Counted from the first letter of the stretch, positions 54,804-63,284 are shown. The stretch: DNA of 64,000 nt from Bacteroidales bacterium (GCA_024685175.1 JAIKWD010000033.1:81298-145297), one strand, 5' to 3'. Notes: generated by a model not told the origin, from the letters alone. Numbers and translations are program-made.

Positions 54804-54835
54804 GCTATCGGCTAACGACTATCCGCTAATCGCTA
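54804..54835. repeat. Diverged copy of the 14-nt tandem repeat
   Basis: A 32-nt match to 41376-41407 at 26 of 32 positions, same orientation in the window. Its last three bases are the stop codon (TAG) of the reverse-strand RND permease. Confidence 0.7.
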
Positions 54836-57800
54836 CACCTCGTTCACACCCAATTCCTTGTTGCGTTCACGACGGGCACGGCGACGGGATTGGCCTTTCT
54901 CGGACCATTCGGCGAACTTGCTGTACAGGATGGGAATCAAAATCAAGGTAACCAACGTGGAGACGGAAAGACCCCAAGCGACCACCATACCCATAGAGTT
55001 CCACATCTCGGCGCCTTCGCCACGGTCGAGGGCCAACGGTATCATACCCAAGACGGTGGTCAACGTGGTCATCAAGATAGGACGCAGACGGGAACGGCCG
55101 CCGGCGACCACGGCTTCCTTGATGCTCATACCACGTTCGCGACACAGACTGGTATAGTCCACCAACACAATACCGTTCTTCACCACAATACCAATCAACA
55201 TCATAGCACCGATCAAGGCCATAATGCCCAACGCAGTGTTGGTGATAGCCAAACCGATAAACACACCCGTGAAGGCGAACGGGATGGAGAACATAATGAC
55301 GAACGGATAGGTAAACGACTCGAATTGGGCCGCCATCACCACGTACACGAGGATGACGATGAGCGCCATCAACATAAACATATCGCCGAAGGCTTCTTGT
55401 TGGTCTTCCCATGTACCGCCAATCTTATAGTCAAGCGTGGAAGGGATATCCATTTGCTGGAGTTCGTTCTCGGCAGCGGCCACCAATTCGCTCAATGCGG
55501 CGTCCTTGGCCACCACGCACGACACCTTGACCATACGTTCACGGTCCTTGCGCACAATGGTGGGCGGAGTGAAGGTCTCTTCGACGTGTCCCACGTCACC
55601 GACACGCACGCCTTTACCCATATTATTGTATATCAATATGGTTTCAACAGCGTGGATATCGTCGCGGAACTCCGGTGCATAACGTACACGGATATTGTAC
55701 TCGTCACCGTCCTCGCGGAATTGCGAGGCCGTGTATCCGTTGAAACGGTTGCGCACGTAACTGGCCGCCGTGGTGGAGTTGAGACCGTTCTCGGCCAACT
55801 TGCGCCGGTCAAACACAACTTCCAGCTCGGGAATGTATTCGTCACGGCTGATGACCACCTCGGAGCAGCCCTCCACCTGTCGCATACGCGCAGCCAAGTC
55901 AGCGGCGAACTGGTCGGTGGTGTTGAAGTCGTAGCAATACAACTCTATATCGACAGTGGACTGTCCACCCATACTACCTTGGCCGGTAGAGACCGTATAA
56001 GTGTTGATTTCGATGTGTGGACGCAAAATGTCACGAATGCCATCCGAAATCTCAGTGATGGACTTCTTACGCTCCGTCTTCTTCACCAATCGCACGTTGA
56101 ATGACAGCAAATGCGTTCCGTTGTCGCGCATCAAGCTGAACGTATTGTCCTCGTCAGGCATACCCACGGAATAGTTGATGGTCTTGACCTCATCGGGATA
56201 TTTTGCCTTGATCTCGTTCACCAACTGGTCGCCCAACGCCTTGGTGGTCTCCACACGCGTACCTTGCGGCAACTTGACGGTAATGCTCAAACGAGCGTTG
56301 TCCTGCGTAGGGAAGAACTCGGTGGGGATGACGAACAGCAGCAGCAGGCTGGCGACGAAGGCGGTGAAGGCAATCGTCACCACCGTCTTACGATGATTGA
56401 CGCACCAGTTCAACAAGCGGGCATAACCATTGTCCAAACGCTCAAGGAAGCGCTCGATAGGACCATATATAGCCATAAACCACTTGCTTCTCTTAGGATT
56501 CTTCTTCAAGAGCAGAGAGCTCAACATAGGCGTCAACGACATTGAGGCGATCAAGGATACGGCAATGACGATAGTCACAATCCATCCCAACTGCTTGAAC
56601 AGCACGCCGGACATACCGGTAAGGAACGTCAGCGGCAAGAACACAGCGATGATGACCAACGTGGACGCGATGATGGAAAGAGAGACCTCGCTGGTGGCGA
56701 ACACGGCCGCCGCCTTGGGTTTGGAGCCCCGTTCAATATGCGTCGTGATATTCTCCAGCACCACGATGGAGTCGTCAACAACCATACCGATGGCAATGGA
56801 GATGGACGACAGAGATATGATGTTCAACGTATTACCTGTTGCCAAAAGGTAGATGAAGGCAGCAATGAGTGAAATAGGCACCACAATGGCAATGATGAGC
56901 GTGGCCCTCCATCGGCCGAGGAAGAAGAGCACGACCACCACGACCAGCAACAAGATGATGAGGATGGTCTCCTCCAAACTGTCGATGGTGTTGGTGATGT
57001 TTTCGGAGTTGTCCACTAAGACGTTGAGTTCTACGTCAGCGGGCAGCGACTTGCGGATATCCGGAAGCTGTTTCAGCACTTCGCGACAGATCTTCACCGT
57101 GTTGGCGCCGGTCTGTTTTTGGATGATGACCATAGCACCGCGCTGGCCGTCGGTATAGGACTCCTGCATACGTTCCTGTAGTGTGTCGCGCACGGAAGCC
57201 ACATCGCGCAGATAGACATTGCGGTTGTTGTAACTTCCCACCACAACGTCTTCCATCTCTTCAGCGCTATCAAACTCGCCGTCCACGCGCATAGAGTAGG
57301 TCTTGGAACCCACGTCAATGATACCGAGGGACACGTTGCGGTTCTCGGCGCCCAGCACGGATGCGATACTCTCGATGGTCAGGTTGTAGCTCTCCAATTT
57401 GTATGGGTCGCAATAGACCTGGATCTCGCGCTGCGGAGCACCGGCAATGGACACAGCACCCACGCCGCCGACACGACTCAACGGAGAGGAGACCTTGTCG
57501 TCCAAGATCTTGTACAAGGCCTGCGTGCTTTGACCGGATTTCACCGACAACATCATAATCGGCATATCGTCGGCGCTGAACTTGAACAAGTAGGGCGTGT
57601 TGGCTCCGTCGGGCAGGGCCGACTTGACCATATCCAACTTGTCTCGGACATCATTGGTCTTCTGGTCGATGTCCACGCCGTACTCGAATTCGAGATAGAC
57701 AATGGAATAGTTCTCTTTGGAGTTGGAAGTGATATGTTTAAGGTCACTCAACGTATTGAGCACATTCTCGATGGGCTTGGACACGTTGTCTTCGATGTCT

Positions 57801-57970
57801 TCCGCGCTGGCGCCGCCATATACGGTGAGCACCATAATGGTGTTGCCGTCCATATGCGGGAAGAGATCCACGGGCAACTTCGTCATAGAGAAAATACCGA
57901 TGATGACGACGGCGATATAGATAAGGCCGGTCATGATCGGACGATGGACTGAATTGGAATATAGACTCAT
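54833..57970 (-). CDS. RND efflux transporter permease (AcrB/MexB-like superfamily)
   Basis: The inner-membrane proton antiporter of the efflux system, 1045 residues with 12 membrane helices and two large periplasmic loops. It opens SLYSNSVHRPIMTGLIYIAVV and has PVDLFPHMDGNTIMVLTVY, the TM4 proton-relay region IGMVVDDSIVVLENI, and in the second half LIGAMMLIGIVVKNGIVLVDY. The C-terminal tail of about 20 residues is basic. The substrates are unknown. It is followed 100 nt later by a PG0541 protein and preceded by the adaptor (35 nt). Confidence 0.95.
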   Translation of the reverse strand: MSLYSNSVHRPIMTGLIYIAVVIIGIFSMTKLPVDLFPHMDGNTIMVLTVYGGASAEDIEDNVSKPIENVLNTLSDLKHITSNSKENYSIVYLEFEYGVDIDQKTNDVRDKLDMVKSALPDGANTPYLFKFSADDMPIMMLSVKSGQSTQALYKILDDKVSSPLSRVGGVGAVSIAGAPQREIQVYCDPYKLESYNLTIESIASVLGAENRNVSLGIIDVGSKTYSMRVDGEFDSAEEMEDVVVGSYNNRNVYLRDVASVRDTLQERMQESYTDGQRGAMVIIQKQTGANTVKICREVLKQLPDIRKSLPADVELNVLVDNSENITNTIDSLEETILIILLLVVVVVLFFLGRWRATLIIAIVVPISLIAAFIYLLATGNTLNIISLSSISIAIGMVVDDSIVVLENITTHIERGSKPKAAAVFATSEVSLSIIASTLVIIAVFLPLTFLTGMSGVLFKQLGWIVTIVIAVSLIASMSLTPMLSSLLLKKNPKRSKWFMAIYGPIERFLERLDNGYARLLNWCVNHRKTVVTIAFTAFVASLLLLFVIPTEFFPTQDNARLSITVKLPQGTRVETTKALGDQLVNEIKAKYPDEVKTINYSVGMPDEDNTFSLMRDNGTHLLSFNVRLVKKTERKKSITEISDGIRDILRPHIEINTYTVSTGQGSMGGQSTVDIELYCYDFNTTDQFAADLAARMRQVEGCSEVVISRDEYIPELEVVFDRRKLAENGLNSTTAASYVRNRFNGYTASQFREDGDEYNIRVRYAPEFRDDIHAVETILIYNNMGKGVRVGDVGHVEETFTPPTIVRKDRERMVKVSCVVAKDAALSELVAAAENELQQMDIPSTLDYKIGGTWEDQQEAFGDMFMLMALIVILVYVVMAAQFESFTYPFVIMFSIPFAFTGVFIGLAITNTALGIMALIGAMMLIGIVVKNGIVLVDYTSLCRERGMSIKEAVVAGGRSRLRPILMTTLTTVLGMIPLALDRGEGAEMWNSMGMVVAWGLSVSTLVTLILIPILYSKFAEWSEKGQSRRRARRERNKELGVNEV

Positions 57971-58005
57971 AAATCGTTCGGGTTAAGGGTACGTCAAGCA
58001 AGTGG

Positions 58006-59016
58006 TTATTCGGCTACTTTCACTTCCATACCGTCTTTGAGACGGGCGAGTCCGGTCACGGCGAGATAGTCGCCATCCTCAGCGCCGGAGAGCAGTTCGT
58101 AGGTATCGTCAATATGGCGACCAATCTGCACTTGGCTGAACTTGACCTTGCCATCCTTGTAAATATACACGTAGCGGTTGCCGGAGCCTTGCTGACGGAA
58201 GATGGCCTGATCGGGCACGACCACATGTCTGGAGGTGCCGAAGTTGACGGTCACGCGGGCGTACATACCCGGACGAACACGACTGTCGGAGTTGGCCAAC
58301 TGCACCTCCACGGGGAAGGTGTGCGTTGCGCCGTCGATGGTCGGATAGATGAGACTCACCTTGCCCTTGAACTCTTCATCGCCGTATGCATCCACCTTGA
58401 TGGTCACGGGCATACCCACCTTCACCTGCTTGAACAGGGCTTCCGACAGGTTGATATTCATCTTCACGGGATTGATTTGCTCCACAGTTACCACAGGGAG
58501 GCCGCCATAAAGGTCGCCGCTATCATAATTACGAGCACTCACCACGCCAGAGATGGGGCTGACAAGCTGCGTATTCTCCAAAAGATTGTTGTAGGCGGTC
58601 TGAGCCACGTCCAAAGCGGTCTTCTGGGCATCCCAATCCGACTTGGAGCATCCGCCCACCTTGTAGAGTTCATCAATACGGTTGAAGGTCTTCTGGAGAT
58701 TGTCAAGTTGGGCCTTCTGTTGTTTGAGACTATTCTCGTTCATCTGGACCAAAAGTTTGCCCTTGTGAACGCGATCGCCCACCTCAACATAGATCTTGTC
58801 GATGCGGCCGCCTGTAAGCGGAGCAATGTTATTGACCGCATACGCTTCCACGGTAGCAGAATATTCGTAGATCTGCTCCACATCCTGTGCCTTCACTTGC
58901 TGGGTACGGATGGTGAATTCCTGCGTGGCCGCTGTAGTCGCTTTCTTGTCCTTGCAACCTGTAAATCCCACTAACGCCACAGCGAGCAGGATAATGATAT
59001 TGACTCTATTCTTCAT
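58006..59016 (-). CDS. RND efflux periplasmic adaptor
   Basis: A 336-residue membrane fusion protein. The signal sequence ends VALVGFTGC, with a lipobox, so it is a lipoprotein. The lipoyl half-motifs, the coiled-coil hairpin (KQQKAQLDNLQKTFNRIDEL) and the beta-barrel part (RVRPGMYARVTVNF) are all present. It connects the permease to the TolC-like channel and lies in order between the two genes. Confidence 0.93.
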   Translation of the reverse strand: MKNRVNIIILLAVALVGFTGCKDKKATTAATQEFTIRTQQVKAQDVEQIYEYSATVEAYAVNNIAPLTGGRIDKIYVEVGDRVHKGKLLVQMNENSLKQQKAQLDNLQKTFNRIDELYKVGGCSKSDWDAQKTALDVAQTAYNNLLENTQLVSPISGVVSARNYDSGDLYGGLPVVTVEQINPVKMNINLSEALFKQVKVGMPVTIKVDAYGDEEFKGKVSLIYPTIDGATHTFPVEVQLANSDSRVRPGMYARVTVNFGTSRHVVVPDQAIFRQQGSGNRYVYIYKDGKVKFSQVQIGRHIDDTYELLSGAEDGDYLAVTGLARLKDGMEVKVAE

Positions 59017-59075
59017 TGTATGATGTTATTTATATTTCTAGTAAATATTTAATATTCAATAATTTAATTACCAAT

Positions 59076-60410
59076 CTATTCATTTCCCAACGTAGCATCC
59101 AAAGAAGATTTGGCGGAGATATAGTTGAATATGGATTGACAGTAGGTAAGTTGCGTGCTAATGAGGGTAAGTTCAGCTGTATTGAGGTCGAGCCAAGTGT
59201 TCATTCCCACCTCGTATTGTTTCTTGGCGATGTCATAGGCCTTCTGGGCTTGCATCATCGTCTCGCGGTCGGCGGCGATGTCTTCAATGGCTTGCTGCAT
59301 ATCGTTCAGATAGTTCTGCACACCGATACGGAGATTGCGTTCGGCATCAAGACGCTGGTCTTTCATATTCTCGATATTCAGATCGGCCTGCTTGAGTTTG
59401 TAGGAGGTGCCCACCCAAGAGATGATGGGAACCTGGAGAGACAGGGCCACGTATGAGTACGGATAGTTGGCAAACTTGCCACCATCGTCACCCATGCCGG
59501 AATACTGGAAGTTGCTGGCCAAAGCCAGAGACGGGCAAGTGGAGCCAATAATGATCTTCTTGGATTGCTCCAACTCCTTGATACCGAGGTCCAACTGGCG
59601 CAAAGCGGAGTTGTAGGCCAACTGGATGTCGTTTTCGCTGGGCATTGTGGCATTGAGCACACCCTGTTCGTAATCCGAGAGGGAGCCGTCGAAGATAACC
59701 GGTTCATTGACTTCCATTCCAAGCAACACCTTGAGGCGCATAGCGGCAAGACGCATCGCCTTGGCGGCGGAAGTAACCGTAGGACGTTGGTTCTGCAAGG
59801 CCACATCGGAACGCAACTTCTCGAACTCAGAGACCAGGCCTTGGTTGAAGGAGTTGGTCACCAACTGGTTGCTGGCCTCCATATTGGCATAACTGCTTTG
59901 CAACACGGAGTGTGACTGCTTGGCCAGCAGATAGGCATAGTAAGCTTGCTTCACCTGGTTGACCAATTCCAACTTGGATGAACGAGCGGCTTCCATCGCC
60001 AACTCGATGTCCATATTGGAGAGTTTCAGATTGGACCACAGGGCCGGCATAATCAGCGGGAGGGTCAGGTTGGCGCCCATCGAGTAGGTATTGTCACGAC
60101 CCACCTTGATGTTCATCGTCTGGCCGCCCATATCCATTGACATCTGTTGTTTGAGCAAGGTACGGTTGTAGTTGCCCGCAAGCGACACGTCGGGGAAGAG
60201 CGAGGCGATTTGCTCTTTCTTGTAGTACTTCTTGACCTGCACGTCGCGGTCGGCGATACGCATCGTGGGCGTCTCGGACAGGGCGATCTCGATGGCCTTA
60301 TTCAGATCCACGTGCACGGAGTCCTGCGACTGGGCAAGGAGTTGGCTGCTGCAAAACAGGACCGACAATCCTATCAACAGTATGGTATGGTAAAATTTTC
60401 TCATTTTCAT
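59076..60410 (-). CDS. TolC family outer-membrane efflux channel
   Basis: A 444-residue exported protein, signal peptide ending SQLLAQ. Two homologous helical halves with repeats such as VDLNKAIEIALSETPTM and a long alpha barrel region (RLAAMRLKVLLGMEVNEP) are typical of TolC/OprM proteins. It is the first gene of the efflux operon; the promoter lies about 96 nt upstream, next to the palindrome at 60532. Confidence 0.93.
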   Translation of the reverse strand: MKMRKFYHTILLIGLSVLFCSSQLLAQSQDSVHVDLNKAIEIALSETPTMRIADRDVQVKKYYKKEQIASLFPDVSLAGNYNRTLLKQQMSMDMGGQTMNIKVGRDNTYSMGANLTLPLIMPALWSNLKLSNMDIELAMEAARSSKLELVNQVKQAYYAYLLAKQSHSVLQSSYANMEASNQLVTNSFNQGLVSEFEKLRSDVALQNQRPTVTSAAKAMRLAAMRLKVLLGMEVNEPVIFDGSLSDYEQGVLNATMPSENDIQLAYNSALRQLDLGIKELEQSKKIIIGSTCPSLALASNFQYSGMGDDGGKFANYPYSYVALSLQVPIISWVGTSYKLKQADLNIENMKDQRLDAERNLRIGVQNYLNDMQQAIEDIAADRETMMQAQKAYDIAKKQYEVGMNTWLDLNTAELTLISTQLTYCQSIFNYISAKSSLDATLGNE

Positions 60411-60506
60411 TCTAAAAAAATCAGCGTTATTTTTTATCTATTCTTTTTATAAAAAACTCTACATCAACACCTTACAAAGCAAATCAAGGCATTGTATCAA
60501 AGGCGG

Positions 60507-60514
60507 CAAAGATA
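60507..60514 (-). promoter_or_regulatory. Promoter -7 element of the efflux operon (TATCTTTG)
   Basis: Reverse strand, 96 nt before the TolC gene start. The palindrome at 60532-60548 covers the place of its -33 element. Confidence 0.6.
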
Positions 60515-60531
60515 GTAAAAAAACGGCCACT

Positions 60532-60548
60532 TGTGTAAATTTTACACA
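60532..60548. promoter_or_regulatory. Candidate operator between efflux operon and NUDIX regulator
   Basis: TGTGTAAATTTTACACA: 8-bp arms TGTGTAAA and TTTACACA around one T. It lies between the two divergent -7 elements (60507 and 60566) and could control both. A second site with the same TGTGTAA...TTACACA arms is at 1766-1782. Confidence 0.65.
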
Positions 60549-60565
60549 CTTTTATTTAAAAATAT

Positions 60566-60573
60566 TATTTTTG
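60566..60573 (+). promoter_or_regulatory. Promoter -7 element (TATTTTTG)
   Basis: 24 nt before the ATG 60598 of the NUDIX regulator; the in-frame TTG at 60571 lies inside this element and so cannot be the start. Confidence 0.65.
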
Positions 60574-60597
60574 CGTTCTAAATCTCATTTTGAAGAA

Positions 60598-61293
60598 ATG
60601 GAAGAGGCGAAATTCAGATACAAATATTGGCGGCCTGCCGTCACCGTAGACAACGTGGTGTTCAGTTTTGATGGTACGCATTTGAACACGTTGCTGATTA
60701 AGCGGAAAAACGAGCCATACAAGGATTGCTGGGCATTCCCGGGCGGTTTCTTGGAGGAGAAGGAGACGTTGGAAGAAGCGGCGCGGCGCGAATTGAAGGA
60801 AGAGACGGGCCTGGCGCCAAAATATATGTCAGAGATCGGCAGCTTCAGCGCATTGGACCGTGACCCACGCGGGCGCACCATCAGCGTGGCTTTCGCTTCG
60901 GTGGTCAGACCTTCCCAAACGGCCGCTGTGGCGGGCGACGACGCCATAGACGCGCGCTGGTTTCCCATCAACGAGATGCCGATGCTGGCCTTCGACCACG
61001 AGCACATCTACCGCAAAGCCCTGTGGCTGCTGCGACTGGGCTTCATGAACGCCCCTATCGCATTCGTGTTGTTGGGCGATCTCTTCACCCTGCCGGAGAT
61101 GCAACGGCTTTATACCGACGTGTTCAGTCGCACCTTCGACAGACGCAATTTCCAGAAAAAGTTCCTGTCCTCAGGCATCCTCACTCCTGTGGCGCAAGAC
61201 GAAGAGGAAAAGAAGAACCCCCACGCGCCCATCTACTACCGATTCAACGAGGCGGGATACAAACAGTTCAGGGAAAAAATAATGAAGATATAA
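60598..61293 (+). CDS. NUDIX-domain winged-helix transcriptional regulator (NrtR/AraR type)
   Basis: A 231-residue protein: N-terminal NUDIX domain and C-terminal winged-helix domain (about 155-231; GDLFTLPEMQRLYTDVFSR and RNFQKKFLSSGIL). The Nudix box is complete (G50, E56, R64-E65, E68-E69, G71), so it may still hydrolyse a nucleoside-diphosphate compound; in regulators of the NrtR group the domain often only senses the ligand. Known relatives control NAD or sugar metabolism, with ADP-ribose or a sugar as ligand. It is divergent from the efflux operon, with a palindrome between them. A perfect hairpin terminates it. Confidence 0.88.
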   Translation: MEEAKFRYKYWRPAVTVDNVVFSFDGTHLNTLLIKRKNEPYKDCWAFPGGFLEEKETLEEAARRELKEETGLAPKYMSEIGSFSALDRDPRGRTISVAFASVVRPSQTAAVAGDDAIDARWFPINEMPMLAFDHEHIYRKALWLLRLGFMNAPIAFVLLGDLFTLPEMQRLYTDVFSRTFDRRNFQKKFLSSGILTPVAQDEEEKKNPHAPIYYRFNEAGYKQFREKIMKI

Positions 61294-61324
61294 AAAAAGC
61301 ACCTGCCATGGCAGGTGCTTTTTT
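61293..61324. terminator. Bidirectional hairpin terminator
   Basis: AAAAAAGCACCTGCC AT GGCAGGTGCTTTTTT is a perfect inverted repeat flanked by A/T runs. It ends the NUDIX gene (its stop is within the A-run) and the tRNA-Val transcript from the other strand. Confidence 0.92.
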
Positions 61325-61331
61325 AATGGAG

Positions 61332-61406
61332 TGATCTGTACAAGATTTGAACTTGTGACCTCTTGCCTGTCAAGCAAGCGCTCTAAACCAACTGAGCTAA
61401 CAGATC
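61332..61406 (-). tRNA. tRNA-Val (GAC)
   Basis: 75 nt on the reverse strand without encoded CCA. The acceptor stem GATCTGT pairs perfectly with ACAGATC, the anticodon stem is CTTGC/GCAAG around TTGACAG, giving GAC, and the T loop is TTCAAAT. The D arm has GCTC/GAGC. Confidence 0.93.
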
Positions 61407-61415
61407 GTGGTTTTG

Positions 61416-61503
61416 CGGAGAGACTGGGATTCGAACCCAGGAACCGCTTTTGGCGGTTACACGCTCTCCAGGCGTGCGCCTTCGACCACTCGGCCATCTC
61501 TCC
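61416..61503 (-). tRNA. tRNA-Ser (GGA)
   Basis: 88 nt on the reverse strand without encoded CCA. Acceptor GGAGAGA/TCTCTCC, anticodon stem CACGC/GCGTG around CTGGAGA giving GGA, and a long variable arm (CCGCCAAAAGCGG) typical of serine tRNA. It is 9 nt upstream of tRNA-Val, with which it is probably co-transcribed. Confidence 0.95.
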
Positions 61504-61517
61504 TCCTTTCGAGGGCG

Positions 61518-61525
61518 CAAAGATA
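61518..61525 (-). promoter_or_regulatory. Promoter -7 element of the tRNA pair (TATCTTTG)
   Basis: Reverse strand, 14 nt before the 5' end of tRNA-Ser. Confidence 0.6.
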
Positions 61526-61545
61526 CATTTTTTTTCAAAAGAACG

Positions 61546-62130
61546 CTATTTTAAAAATTCAATGGGCTCTTTTTCCTCCAATTCTCTTATAACATCCTGA
61601 ATATGAGCCACTAATTTTTTTGACAACTCCTTCACCCGCTCTCTCCATGTCTCTATGTCAACATCCAAATTGTCTGAAACTATCTTATAGGAGACGTATT
61701 TTTTGCCATATTCTTGCGCAAAATTGATCAACACTGAAGATTCCATATCGAAACAATCGACCTGCGATTTAATATCCTCCAGATAATATTCGTTATACAC
61801 TTCCGTGGAGACAAAACAATCGGACGAATAGAGTACCGACTTCTCCACATTCTCATCCACCGCCAACTCAAAATAGTCAGGGATCATCGGCTCATCGTAG
61901 AATCTAGCTCCTGCAGACAATATTTCTCGAATGCTCAACACTGTCCCCACGCGCCGATCGTGCGAGCCTACAGTACCTATGTTCAACATTATAAAATCCT
62001 CATCCTTATGCTTGGACATAAATTCAAGCATCGCCCGCGTAGCATTCTCTCTACCAATACCAGTAAAGTTCACTCTGTCGGCAAAATCCCCAACCTCATC
62101 GGGCACCGCTGCAAAAAGGGCGATTTTCAT
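61546..62130 (-). CDS. Nucleoside phosphorylase/MTA-SAH nucleosidase-like protein
   Basis: A 194-residue protein of the PNP_UDP_1 superfamily. The N terminus MKIALFAAVPDEVGDF, the central LNIGTVGSH and the late motif FDMESSVLINFAQ, with the family's glutamate, and VSDNLD (catalytic aspartate loop) match enzymes that cleave the glycosidic bond of nucleosides or methylthioadenosine. It is shorter than MTA/SAH nucleosidase (about 230), so the substrate is left open. A TATTTTTG element lies 51 nt upstream, divergent from the sigma factor promoter. Confidence 0.8.
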   Translation of the reverse strand: MKIALFAAVPDEVGDFADRVNFTGIGRENATRAMLEFMSKHKDEDFIMLNIGTVGSHDRRVGTVLSIREILSAGARFYDEPMIPDYFELAVDENVEKSVLYSSDCFVSTEVYNEYYLEDIKSQVDCFDMESSVLINFAQEYGKKYVSYKIVSDNLDVDIETWRERVKELSKKLVAHIQDVIRELEEKEPIEFLK

Positions 62131-62181
62131 AATAAAATCAAAATTCAGAATTTAAAATTCAAAGTTCATCATAATAATTTG

Positions 62182-62189
62182 CAAAAATA
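62182..62189 (-). promoter_or_regulatory. Promoter -7 element (TATTTTTG)
   Basis: Reverse strand, 51 nt before the nucleosidase-like gene start at 62130. Confidence 0.5.
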
Positions 62190-62243
62190 CAAAAAATACA
62201 AAAGAAGATTTGAAAAAATCGCTGCAACAGCGTAACCTTTTGT

Positions 62244-62251
62244 TATTTTTG
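62244..62251 (+). promoter_or_regulatory. Promoter -7 element (TATTTTTG)
   Basis: 25 nt before the sigma factor start at 62277. No -33 TTTG is found at the usual distance. Confidence 0.6.
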
Positions 62252-62276
62252 CGTCATAATATAATTCACATCGCAA

Positions 62277-63284
62277 ATGGACAAGGCGAAGTTCTGGGAA
62301 CGGCAATATAACAAGCACATTCAGAAGATAATCGGAGTGTGCTACCGGTATGTTAACGATAGGCTGACAGCCGAGGATTTGGCGCATGATGCATTTCTGA
62401 AGGCAATCGAAAAGGCAGACACATACCAAGCGTTTGGGCGGTTCGAATCCTGGCTAACACGCATCGCCGTCAACCAATCCATTGACTATCTGCGGAAAAG
62501 GACGGACAGTGTCCCCATAAATGAAGAAGCGGTCAGCGATGCGATGTGTGAAAATGAGGACGACTCATGGCTGGCTGGAGCCGAGTTCACGCAATCCGAA
62601 TTGGTGGAGATTATCGGAAAACTGCCCGAGCGGCAGCGCACCGTGTTTGAGTTGTATGCCATCGACTCCCGGCCACACACCGAGATCGCGCAAATGCTCG
62701 GCATCACGCCCAACAACTCCAAGGCGCTGCTTTTCCGAGCGCGACAGAACCTCAAAAAACTTCTCCACGCCAAAGTCCACGAAAAAGAAAAACGCAAAAA
62801 GGGAATCCTTATGATTTTAATGATTTTCACCTTGACTTCCGCTCGTCCTGCGGGCATTGACAGACTTTTCCGCAAGGGGCTTGGCGGCTTGCGAATGCCG
62901 CCAAGCGCACCCCTACCCGCCAGTACCATCCGGCAGGCGGCCGCCACCTCGCCCTCCGGCGCAGGCGTGACACTCGCAGCACACAAAACCGCCATTGCAC
63001 TTGCGGCGGCCGCCGGGCTCGCGGGAGGCGCGTGCGCATGGCAAATCGCGCGCACCCAGCCGTCACAATCCTCCCCGACCCCACCCGCCCCGGCAACGGC
63101 AACTTGCCCCGACACGGCACGGACCTGCACCAAAGAGACTGAACCGGCAACAGCCAATAGCGTGCGCCGGAGCACGAAAAACAAGCCCATAACGGTTACC
63201 CAAGAGGTTGAGGTTCGGGAAACGGTTATTGTCCGCGACACCGACTTTGTGAAAGACACCATCTATCTGTTCGGCAAACCATGA
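62277..63284 (+). CDS. ECF sigma factor with membrane-spanning C-terminal extension
   Basis: A 335-residue protein. Residues 8-75 are sigma region 2 (RLTAEDLAHDAFLKAIEKAD, GRFESWLTRIAVNQSIDYLR) and 105-165 region 4 (LPERQRTVFELYAIDS, EIAQMLGITPNNSKALLFRA). After a normal end at about 170 it continues: a short hydrophobic stretch (176-189), a proline/alanine-rich part, a good membrane helix (about 236-256, AIALAAAAGLAGGACAW), and a Thr/Pro-rich tail ending with VRETVIVRDTDFVKDTIYL. The tail would be outside the membrane, so the sigma factor may be tethered and released by cleavage. The stop overlaps the next start by 4 nt (ATGA). The extension is more GC-rich than the sigma part. Confidence 0.85.
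   Translation: MDKAKFWERQYNKHIQKIIGVCYRYVNDRLTAEDLAHDAFLKAIEKADTYQAFGRFESWLTRIAVNQSIDYLRKRTDSVPINEEAVSDAMCENEDDSWLAGAEFTQSELVEIIGKLPERQRTVFELYAIDSRPHTEIAQMLGITPNNSKALLFRARQNLKKLLHAKVHEKEKRKKGILMILMIFTLTSARPAGIDRLFRKGLGGLRMPPSAPLPASTIRQAAATSPSGAGVTLAAHKTAIALAAAAGLAGGACAWQIARTQPSQSSPTPPAPATATCPDTARTCTKETEPATANSVRRSTKNKPITVTQEVEVRETVIVRDTDFVKDTIYLFGKP

Noticed and set aside
54890..56104. 404-codon open frame on the + strand
   Set aside because: It lies wholly antisense to the RND permease, is rich in H, R and Q from reversed codons and has no recognisable motif.
61332..61406. tRNA-Asp (GTC) reading on the + strand
   Set aside because: The canonical T loop (TTCAAAT) and D arm exist only on the - strand, where the anticodon is GAC (Val).
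62820..63284. Frameshift at the end of the sigma factor
   Set aside because: The frame stays open for 165 more codons, contains a good membrane helix and ends in an ATGA overlap with the next gene, so the extension is taken as real.
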